In this document: positions 6,915-12,968 of the stretch, piece by piece
Layout of the letters: every line of letters begins with the position of its first letter
How positions within the stretch are numbered: position 1 is the first letter of the stretch
DNA from: Parachlamydiaceae bacterium
Lineage (GTDB): Bacteria > Chlamydiota > Chlamydiia > Chlamydiales > Parachlamydiaceae
DNA length: 12,968 nt
NCBI GenBank assembly: GCA_030679615.1
Contig: JAUXSJ010000350.1
Location: forward strand, 1-12,968
Reading direction: 5' to 3'
Translations under genes and position numbers: made by a program
The notes under the pieces: generated by a model
Seen by the model: the letters and a program-made list of their open reading frames with translations, nothing else
What the model was told of the DNA's origin: nothing
The model's database searches: none

Positions 6915-7877
6915 TTATTCTTCCTGCAAAGTGATTAATGTCAATTCAGGTATCGAACCCCATCGAAATTTCATGATACTTGATATTCCTCTATTAACAT
7001 ATGCCTGTTGTGAATTTTTGAATCTTAAGTGGCCTCTTTTAAAGTCCAAATTTTCAATCCGAGTAAATTTCTTCCACATCCATGGAATATTAATTTGGCC
7101 ACCATGAGTATGTCCAGATAAAATAAGATTTCCGGGGTATTCATTTAAAGTTTTTATAGCATCTGGATTATGCGTTAAAATAATCCCAGGATAATCTTTA
7201 TTAAATTTTTCAAATGCTGCTTTAGGATTCAATCTTCCTGTAGTATATTCTTCTAAGCCACAAATATTTAATTGTGTTCCTTTTACATTAATTTGCTTAG
7301 TTTCATTATTAAGGACCTGAAAAGATGTTTCGTTCAATAAATCAAGCAGTTCTGAATGATATGATATTTTTCTTACATCGTCTGTGATTTTTTTTGACAA
7401 CGTTGAAAAATTAAATAATCGTTTAAATCCTCTTAAAATATCTGAAGAATCATTTTTTTCTTCAACAGCATAATCTCCTTCTTGATTAACCGTAACAAAA
7501 TGCGAGTAATCATGATTACCCAAAACAGCATAACAACCGTAAGGGGCATAAATTTGATTAAGTAAAACTTTTAATTTTTCCTTATTATCTAATTTGGATC
7601 TGCAAATAAAATCTCCTGTAAACACAATTAAATCTGGTTGACAAGAGGCAATTTTTTTTATTAATTTTTTGGCCAATACATTTGAAAATTTCCCATGCCA
7701 ATGTAGATCACTAAAATGCAAGATTTTAAACCCCTCTAAATCTTTTGGCAATAAAGGAATTTTAATGGTTAAAGATGTGATTTTTAATAAATTAGGTTCA
7801 ATAAAGCGAGGCCAAACTCCAATTACAGAAAAAATACACCATAAATCCCATGCAATTTGACTTTTTTTTAAATTCAA
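6915..7877 (-). CDS. lpxG: Calcineurin-type metallophosphoesterase, UDP-2,3-diacylglucosamine pyrophosphatase LpxG-like
   Basis: This 320-residue protein is a two-metal phosphoesterase: SDLHWHG with Asp57 and His59, FTGDF with Asp89, LGNHDY with Asn121 and His122, THNPD with His236, and SGHTHGGQ with His256 and His258. A hydrophobic, Trp-rich N-terminus (about 9-22) suggests a membrane anchor. In Chlamydia trachomatis the gene at this place (CT461, formerly called yaeI) was shown to encode LpxG, which hydrolyses UDP-diacylglucosamine to lipid X in lipid A synthesis; identity here is by family plus gene order. The start is TTG at 7877, with GAGG five bases upstream and no usable in-frame ATG nearby. 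It heads the operon lpxG-ispD-truA. An insertion of about 15-25 residues between 130 and 165 relative to shorter homologues is possible but not verified. Confidence 0.88.
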   Translation of the reverse strand: MNLKKSQIAWDLWCIFSVIGVWPRFIEPNLLKITSLTIKIPLLPKDLEGFKILHFSDLHWHGKFSNVLAKKLIKKIASCQPDLIVFTGDFICRSKLDNKEKLKVLLNQIYAPYGCYAVLGNHDYSHFVTVNQEGDYAVEEKNDSSDILRGFKRLFNFSTLSKKITDDVRKISYHSELLDLLNETSFQVLNNETKQINVKGTQLNICGLEEYTTGRLNPKAAFEKFNKDYPGIILTHNPDAIKTLNEYPGNLILSGHTHGGQINIPWMWKKFTRIENLDFKRGHLRFKNSQQAYVNRGISSIMKFRWGSIPELTLITLQEE

Positions 7878-7882
7878 TATTA

Positions 7883-7886
7883 CCTC
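7883..7886 (-). promoter_or_regulatory. Ribosome site supporting the TTG start of lpxG
   Basis: GAGG sits five bases ahead of the TTG at 7877-7875. No in-frame ATG occurs close by, so this site decides the start. A TTG start commonly lowers translation, which may keep the level of this first operon gene modest. Confidence 0.6.
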
Positions 7887-8030
7887 AAAAATGATATTTA
7901 ATAAATATTGAAAGAATAATAATCATTTAATTTAATTAAATAAACAACAAAACATCGAAATCAATTAATTTAATTTTTAAAAAAAATGTTAATTTATTTA
8001 AAGAGAGTATTTAAGAATTTATATAACAAA

Positions 8031-8249
8031 AAAGATAAACGTTCAGTCAATGGTATCAACTTAATTTACATGTCGCAAAATCATCCGCTGAGATCACAGA
8101 GCTTTCTGAGAAAAATGAGATAATTGAGATAGAATTAAGGTTTTATTTCTCTCAATTTTCTCATATTTTTTCAGTGATCTCTGTGATCTCAGTGGTTAAT
8201 TTTGCGAAAAGTAACTTAAGTTGACACCATGGACTGAACGTTTATCTTT
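8031..8249. repeat. Long imperfect inverted repeat (about 219 bp) between SWIB gene and lpxG
   Basis: The left arm begins AAAGATAAACGTTCAGTC (8031-8048), and its exact complement ends the element (8232-8249): 18 outer bases pair perfectly. Pairing continues with scattered mismatches through TCAACTTAA, CGCAAAAT, CTGAGATCACAGAG (8078-8102 region) and into ATGAG/ATTGAGA blocks towards a centre near 8140. The right arm holds a short direct repeat of GTGATCTC (8173-8190). There is no open frame of note. Transcribed from either side it would form a very long hairpin, so it can act as terminator for the SWIB gene, or it is a MITE-like element. The rest of the gap, 7878-8030, is low-complexity A/T with runs of TTAATTTAA and no promoter I can name with confidence. 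Confidence 0.8.
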
Positions 8250-8271
8250 AAAATATTATTCAGCTAAAATC

Positions 8272-8544
8272 TTATGCTGGTATTTGAATAATATGTTTTG
8301 AGACTTCTTTAGTCATATCAAACATATTAATTTGTTTTTTTCCACCCAGAACCTTACTTAATTTTTCATCTGGATTAATCATACGTTTATTAGTTTGATC
8401 TTGCAAACCATGTTCTTTAATGTATGTCCAAAGGTTTTTTGTAATTTCTGTTCGTGGTTTTGGATCGCTGCCCACAATTTCTGCTAATGCATCAGTCACT
8501 TTTACTGGTCGCATAAACGCAGAATTTTTTTTATCTTTCGTCAT
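8272..8544 (-). CDS. SWIB/MDM2 domain protein
   Basis: This 90-residue protein is essentially one SWIB domain: FMRPVKVTDALAEIVG (10-25), PRTEITKNLWTYIKEHGLQD (30-49), INPDEKLSKVLGGK (56-69) and FDMTKEVSKHI (75-85). SWIB domains are mainly eukaryotic chromatin-remodelling modules; among bacteria they are characteristic of Chlamydiae, where a stand-alone copy (CT460 in C. trachomatis) sits beside the same neighbours and another is fused to topoisomerase I. A role with the chlamydial nucleoid or transcription has been suggested for the family but is not shown here. The ATG at 8544 is preceded by AAGGAG seven bases upstream. It lies upstream of lpxG on the same strand but is separated from it by 394 bases holding a large palindrome, so it is probably transcribed separately. 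Confidence 0.95.
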   Translation of the reverse strand: MTKDKKNSAFMRPVKVTDALAEIVGSDPKPRTEITKNLWTYIKEHGLQDQTNKRMINPDEKLSKVLGGKKQINMFDMTKEVSKHIIQIPA

Positions 8545-8591
8545 TCTAATGCTCCTTATTTTGCAATAATAAATGGATTTTCCAATGTTAA

Positions 8592-8617
8592 GAATGGCAT
8601 TACATTGAGATGCCTTC
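8592..8617 (-). other. Small hairpin in the SWIB gene leader
   Basis: GAATGGCAT (8592-8600) can pair with ATGCCTTC-side bases (8610-8617 region), giving about eight pairs with one mismatch and a nine-base loop. It lies between the candidate promoter and the SWIB ATG, so it would be in the mRNA leader. A regulatory role is only a possibility. Confidence 0.25.
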
Positions 8618-8654
8618 GTTCAAAATTTTAAAGTCTTCTTCACAGATAAGGGTT

Positions 8655-8683
8655 CTTTTAGCGTGGATTCTTTTTATAGTCAA
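8655..8683 (-). promoter_or_regulatory. Candidate promoter for the SWIB gene
   Basis: On the minus strand TTGACT (8683-8678) is followed after exactly 17 bases by TAAAAG (8660-8655). The -35 box differs from consensus only at the last base; the -10 box is weaker. A transcript from here would have a leader of about 100 bases. The rest of this divergent gap (8545-8863) is AT-rich and must also contain the promoter of the plus-strand gene at 8864, for which I see no convincing boxes. Confidence 0.4.
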
Positions 8684-8863
8684 AACAATTTGTATTTTCG
8701 CTTATAAATCTCTCTTTTATAGCAAAAATTACCCAAATAAAAAAAAATTTTAGAATTTTTTTTTAAAAATTAAATATCGACACTTGCACTAAACTCATTA
8801 AAACTGGCAATCTTTCATTTTTTCCAATTAAATGTTAACTTCTTCTCGAGGAATTTAAGAAAG

Positions 8864-11056
8864 ATGGTAAAAATGACATCCTCCATTACTTTAGAACAAC
8901 AAATCAGTGAATTAAATCTACTCATTCCGTCACTTAAAAAATGTAAAAATCTCGAAGAAAAGATTGATGTTCTAAATCAATCACCTATTGTAAAAGAATT
9001 TTTCGAGGATTCGAATCCCATCAATAATGAATTATCGCAATACACTGGAATAAGTGAATATGTCATTAAAGCCATTATTGCAATCAATCAAGGTCCTATT
9101 GTTTTCAATAGCATGAATCAATCCTTATCTACAAATAATCTCGAACAATTAATTGATCAACTTTTAGAAACAGAAAAATTTTATGATTGTCTCGGCGGTA
9201 TTATAGGTTATCATGCCAATGCTTTAAATTTAATTTACAAACAAACCAATCCACAATCCATTTCATTCAATCAACAATGTTATAAATGCCCTGAAGGACT
9301 TAATTTAAATCAAAAAGATAATGCAGAAATTCATCAAGCAGTCCGTTGTGGAATAGAGTATTTGAATACAATATTTGAAATGTATCCGATTGGCGGAGCC
9401 GGTGATCGTTTAAATTTAAAAGACCCTGTTACTAATGCTCCCCTTCCTGTTGCTGTATTGCCCTTTGCTGGACGCACATTATTAGAAGGACTGATTAGAG
9501 ATGTTCAAGGACGTGAATATTTATATTTTAAATTAATGGGCAAACAAATTGTTATTCCTATTGTTTTGATGACTTCATGCGAAAAAGACAATCATTCTCA
9601 CATCATTAATATTTTTATTGAAAACCATTGGTTTGGTCGTCCAAAAGATTTATATTTCTTTATTAAACAACCCCTTGTTCCTGTCATTACTCAAGAAGGT
9701 AATTGGTCGTTAAAAGAGCCATTCAAACTATCTTTAAAGCCTTCTGGACATGGTGTCATATGGAAATTAGCTGAGGAACAAGGTGTATTTAAACAATTAG
9801 AGCATATTGGCAAACATGAATGTCTGATTCGTCAAATCAATAATCCAATTGCAGGAACAAACAATTCTTTGCTGGCACTAATGGGAGTTGGATGTCATGA
9901 ACAAAAATCATTTGGTTTTCTATCTTGTGAACGTTTAAACAACAGTTCAGAAGGCATTGATGTTATTATTGAAAAAAATGAAGAAAACAAATTTAGTTAT
10001 TGTCTGACAAATATTGAATACACTGATTTTAAATTATATGGGATTAATAATTCAAATTCTGAAAATGAAACTGACTTTTCTTCATTTCCCACAAATACAA
10101 ACATTCTTTTTGCACATATTCCTTCTATTCGTGATGCTTTAAAGAAATGTCCCATTCCTGGTCAGTTAATAAATATGAAATCAAAAGTTTCATATATTGA
10201 ACCTGATGGTCATCAATCCTGGATAAATGGTGGTCGTTTGGAGTCAACAATGCAAAATATTGCTGACTACATCGTGGATCAATTCCCTCAAAAATTAAAC
10301 AAAAAACAACTGAAAAGCAAACTAAAGACATTTTTAATCTACAACAATCGATCACACACGATATCTCCAACAAAAAAATTATTTAATCATGGAGAATCAC
10401 CAGATTCTACCCCAGAACAATCTTTTCACGATCTTTTGCATAATAATTATCTTCTTTTAAGAGAATGTGGGTATGAATTACCTGATTGGAAAGAATTTGA
10501 AAATGCATTAATGAATGGTCCTGCATGTATTTTTCTATTTCATCCTGCCTTAGGCCCATTATATTCAATTATCAAACAGAAAATTAAAAAAGGGCATTTT
10601 CATTCTGGTTCAGAATTACAACTTGAGATTGCAGAAGCCTATATTGAAAATTTCAAGCTGAGAGGTAGCTTCTTGGTTAATGCGAAATCTCCTTTAGGTC
10701 AATTTGATGCTCAACAATGTCTTCAATTAGGTTTTGAAAGTCGATGCTTTTTACAAGATGTCACTGTAGTCAATCAAGGAATAAACTATAAACTTTCCCA
10801 AGATTACTGGAAAAATTCCCCATCAAGACTTGAGAAGGTTGAAATTATTCTCAATGAAGGATCTGAATTTTTTGCACAAGGAATTATTATAGAAGGAGAT
10901 CATCAATTTGAAATACCCGCTTACCATAAATTAGTCCTTCAAGGTAAAGGTAAAAAATGGAAAGAGGAATATTCTCCTATTCAAAATCCTTCTTGGAAAT
11001 GGAACCATTCTTTCAATGATCAAAATGAAGTGGTGTTATCTTATATTAAATCATAA
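8864..11056 (+). CDS. UGP3-type (plastid-like) UDP-glucose pyrophosphorylase homologue
   Basis: This is a 730-residue nucleotidyltransferase. Core motifs: the uridine-nucleotide loop YPIGGAGDRL (174-183); LPVAVLPFAGRTLLEGLIRD (194-213) with REYLYFKLMGKQ after it; MTS (236-238); QPLVP (269-273); KPSGHGVIWKLAEEQGVF (292-309); CLTNIEYTDF (380-389); GGRLESTMQNIAD (456-468). The C-terminal third (about 556-690: FHPALGPLY, SELQLEIAE, VTVVNQGINY, EVPA-like EIPAYHK) looks like a beta-helix. Block by block this order agrees with my memory of plant chloroplast UGP3, which makes UDP-glucose from glucose-1-phosphate and UTP for sulfolipid synthesis, and not with short bacterial GalU. GAGGA lies 11 bases before the first ATG; a second ATG at codon 4 is an alternative. 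There is no transit or signal peptide, so it should be cytosolic. The substrate here is inferred. Confidence 0.85.
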   Translation: MVKMTSSITLEQQISELNLLIPSLKKCKNLEEKIDVLNQSPIVKEFFEDSNPINNELSQYTGISEYVIKAIIAINQGPIVFNSMNQSLSTNNLEQLIDQLLETEKFYDCLGGIIGYHANALNLIYKQTNPQSISFNQQCYKCPEGLNLNQKDNAEIHQAVRCGIEYLNTIFEMYPIGGAGDRLNLKDPVTNAPLPVAVLPFAGRTLLEGLIRDVQGREYLYFKLMGKQIVIPIVLMTSCEKDNHSHIINIFIENHWFGRPKDLYFFIKQPLVPVITQEGNWSLKEPFKLSLKPSGHGVIWKLAEEQGVFKQLEHIGKHECLIRQINNPIAGTNNSLLALMGVGCHEQKSFGFLSCERLNNSSEGIDVIIEKNEENKFSYCLTNIEYTDFKLYGINNSNSENETDFSSFPTNTNILFAHIPSIRDALKKCPIPGQLINMKSKVSYIEPDGHQSWINGGRLESTMQNIADYIVDQFPQKLNKKQLKSKLKTFLIYNNRSHTISPTKKLFNHGESPDSTPEQSFHDLLHNNYLLLRECGYELPDWKEFENALMNGPACIFLFHPALGPLYSIIKQKIKKGHFHSGSELQLEIAEAYIENFKLRGSFLVNAKSPLGQFDAQQCLQLGFESRCFLQDVTVVNQGINYKLSQDYWKNSPSRLEKVEIILNEGSEFFAQGIIIEGDHQFEIPAYHKLVLQGKGKKWKEEYSPIQNPSWKWNHSFNDQNEVVLSYIKS

Positions 11057-11073
11057 AAGGCCATTGTTAATTT

Positions 11074-11251
11074 AAGAGGGCGTCAGGGAACCTGAAGGTA
11101 GTCAGGCCGTCCCGGCCTAGTGAGGCCTCTTTTGGTTGGAAAATGAAAGTCATAACACCTGAAGAAGGTAATCAGGCCGTCCCGGCCTGATAGCCAAAAT
11201 AGATTCAGGCCGAGACGGACTGACTACCTTCAGGTTCCCTGACGCCCTCTT
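11074..11251. repeat. GC-rich nested palindrome with three REP-like hairpins (about 178 bp)
   Basis: The first 32 bases (11074-11105) are the exact reverse complement of 11220-11251, and pairing continues to about 45 bases per arm with two mismatches, then more loosely into CTCTTTTGG against CCAAAATAG. Inside are three copies of a 19-base hairpin unit, TCAGGCCG-3-CGGCCTGA: 11102-11120, 11172-11190 (perfect 8-bp stem) and 11205-11223 (one mismatch). The middle copy is part of a direct repeat with the first (ACCTGAAGG to GGCCTG, 11090-11119 and 11157-11189). The element is far richer in G and C than everything around it. It could act as bidirectional terminator between the two plus-strand genes, or be a mobile REP/MITE-like unit. 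No open frame. The rest of 11057-11332 shows nothing else. Confidence 0.88.
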
Positions 11252-11332
11252 GATTAAACACTGCCCAATTATACATAAAAAGACCTTTATGGCTCATACC
11301 TGAATTACCTAAATCAATTAAAAATAGGTTAA

Positions 11333-12968
11333 ATGATGTGGTCTATAGCTTCACAACAAAATTTTTCTATTTATACCATTGACAATCATTCAAAAAAACA
11401 AACCAAAAATATTTGTTCTAATTTTAATGATTCCCCTCCACTTTTGCTTACTGATGCTGATCTATGTTATGAAGCTTTAAAAAAAGCAAAAGTTTATAAT
11501 GAAGATGGATCTGAAAAAGAAAAAATGAGTGGTATGCCCTTTTTTTCCATCAGTTCGGATGAAGAAAATTTTCAGTTTTTTTTTAATCAAATTCACTCTG
11601 ACCTTAATCGAATCATTTTTACAATCAATCCTCCTAAAGGATCCTTAATTACTCTTAAAAATCTTTTAATTGATCTCAATCGATCATATGCTTTTTACGA
11701 TATTTATTATTTACCAAGTGACCATCCAAACTTTTTTAACAATCTACTTAAAAAAACTGTTTTATCCTTATTTGAGGACAATGACACATACAATTGTCAT
11801 CTAATTTTAGATGAAAACGAAAACTCTGATTTCAAAAAACATTCTGATTCTATAAATAACGAAAATCAATTTTCCGAATTTTCCTTACTAAATTTTTTTG
11901 AAAAAAATTTTCACCAAGAAAAAACCATTCCTTTTATTAAAACACTATTCATCAGTTGTGAAACAATCGATGAAAAATTAAAATCAACACTTAAAAAAAT
12001 TTTTGATTCTTCTTCAATTTCCCAGATCAATCATCCAGTTCACTCCCTTCTTTCTTTGCAAATAACCACACAGGATGAAAACCCGTTACAACTTGTGTTT
12101 CACCATAAATCGATTTCGATGATTGATCATGAATTTATGAATATTTCTATTTTAGAAACAGTGTCTCAATCTAATTCAGAAAACATTTCATTTCTTATTA
12201 GATCAAATGAAAACTCAACATTTAAACGCGCGTGCTTGCAATATATAACAAAAACTTGGCAACCGTCTTCTCAATCAACCTTACAGGATAATTGGATTGC
12301 TTTTCTATTTTCTGGAAAAAGAGGTGCGCGTTTACTTTCTGATCCATATGAAAAATACATGGTCGAATCCCTACCTAATAATTCATTAAGTCTTCATGCA
12401 TTACTTATCAATAGATTATCAAATATTTGCATTTCACCAGAGGATCGTTTTTCTTTTATCTTTCGTGCTTGCTTATCTTTAAACAAATACTTGCATTGTC
12501 ATGATAATGAATTCACGCAGTTATGGAGTAAATTAGATTCAATAGATTGTTTTCCTATAAATAAATTTCATCCATCTTTCCATGTTAAAGAAGCTTTAAT
12601 CGAAAAAAAAATCCCCTTTAGCCTTATTGAAGCCTACTTAACCATTTTAACTTTTTTATTTTACCCTGAATCTTTAACTCTTCATGAAAATGAATATGTT
12701 CTTGGAATTCATTTTCCCTTTCCAGCATATTTACCCTGCCATCTAAATCAATCTATAAAAAAATTACTATCAACAACGCAAGAAGATCACGTTCCTGTTT
12801 TCAAAACGCTTTTTCGTCAATTTTCTTTATTTAATCATTCACCTAATCTTTATTCTCATCTAAGCGTACATTTAGATTCATTAAATATACATCCTCAAGA
12901 ACTAACTGATTTATTTCAAGAATCCTTAGCTTCTCCATACCCTTTTTTAGGGTTCATAATTACTCAAT
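11333..12968 (+). CDS. Large hypothetical protein (partial, C-terminus outside window)
   Basis: A frame opens at ATG 11333, directly after an in-frame TAA, and remains open for 545 codons to the window edge, which in such AT-rich DNA is strong evidence of a gene. AGG at 11326-11328 fits the second ATG (11336) slightly better than the first. The visible part is rich in Ser, Asn, Phe, Leu and Lys, with no signal peptide and no clear membrane segment. It begins MMWSIASQQNFSIYTIDN and contains, near residue 325, IAFLFSGKRGARLLSDPYEK; a Gly-Lys pair is present there but not a full P-loop. I recognise no family. It lies 276 bases behind the UGP3-like gene, across the GC-rich palindrome, so co-transcription is uncertain. 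Possibly a Parachlamydiaceae-specific protein or effector; this is speculation. Confidence 0.8.
   Translation, partial: MMWSIASQQNFSIYTIDNHSKKQTKNICSNFNDSPPLLLTDADLCYEALKKAKVYNEDGSEKEKMSGMPFFSISSDEENFQFFFNQIHSDLNRIIFTINPPKGSLITLKNLLIDLNRSYAFYDIYYLPSDHPNFFNNLLKKTVLSLFEDNDTYNCHLILDENENSDFKKHSDSINNENQFSEFSLLNFFEKNFHQEKTIPFIKTLFISCETIDEKLKSTLKKIFDSSSISQINHPVHSLLSLQITTQDENPLQLVFHHKSISMIDHEFMNISILETVSQSNSENISFLIRSNENSTFKRACLQYITKTWQPSSQSTLQDNWIAFLFSGKRGARLLSDPYEKYMVESLPNNSLSLHALLINRLSNICISPEDRFSFIFRACLSLNKYLHCHDNEFTQLWSKLDSIDCFPINKFHPSFHVKEALIEKKIPFSLIEAYLTILTFLFYPESLTLHENEYVLGIHFPFPAYLPCHLNQSIKKLLSTTQEDHVPVFKTLFRQFSLFNHSPNLYSHLSVHLDSLNIHPQELTDLFQESLASPYPFLGFIITQ

Noticed and set aside
7669..7860. 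Plus-strand open frame of 63 codons opposite the lpxG N-terminus
   Set aside because: Antisense to the metal-binding SDLH region, with no features of its own.
10125..10373. Minus-strand open frame of 82 codons inside the UGP3-like gene
   Set aside because: It is antisense to conserved motifs including GGRLESTMQNIAD and has no supporting features.
11102..11223. Three GC-rich repeat units considered as a CRISPR array
   Set aside because: The units are unevenly spaced, one is inverted, and they sit inside a larger palindrome with no cas genes nearby.

Overview
The window looks like chromosome of an amoeba-associated chlamydia (Parachlamydiaceae type, e.g. Protochlamydia or a relative). The DNA is AT-rich. 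The minus-strand order SWIB protein, LpxG-type phosphoesterase, ispD, truA matches the order I remember for Chlamydia trachomatis CT460-CT463. The genus assignment is inference; the block itself is read directly from motifs.

Layout. Minus strand, 1-2066: a two-component pair, with a CHASE3-PAS sensor kinase overlapping a response regulator cut by the window edge. The kinase has Tyr where the phospho-accepting His should be, and the regulator has Asn at the first acidic-pocket position. Minus strand, 2224-3888: an exported beta-repeat protein with a C-terminal FN3-like domain, followed by a hairpin terminator. Then comes a gene-poor stretch (3889-4662) with a ~210 bp long inverted repeat and a decayed AhpD-like (carboxymuconolactone decarboxylase family) gene. 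Minus strand, 4663-5403: a DUF72 protein. Minus strand, 5483-7877: truA, ispD and lpxG, tightly packed or overlapping. A second, unrelated ~219 bp inverted repeat (8031-8249) separates lpxG from the SWIB gene (8272-8544).

From 8864 the plus strand carries a 730-residue nucleotidyltransferase whose motifs match the plastid UDP-glucose pyrophosphorylase UGP3 rather than ordinary bacterial GalU. A strikingly GC-rich nested palindrome (11074-11251) follows. A long open frame then starts at 11333 and runs off the window; I do not recognise it.

How the genes relate: LpxG (lipid A) and IspD (isoprenoid precursors) are envelope and precursor biosynthesis enzymes co-transcribed with the tRNA modifier TruA. 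The UGP3-like enzyme probably makes a UDP-sugar, possibly for glycolipid or glycan synthesis. I see no CRISPR array, transposase, tRNA or rRNA. The points most worth following are the kinase without its histidine, the plastid-like UGP3 homologue, and three different large palindromes occupying three of the larger intergenic gaps.
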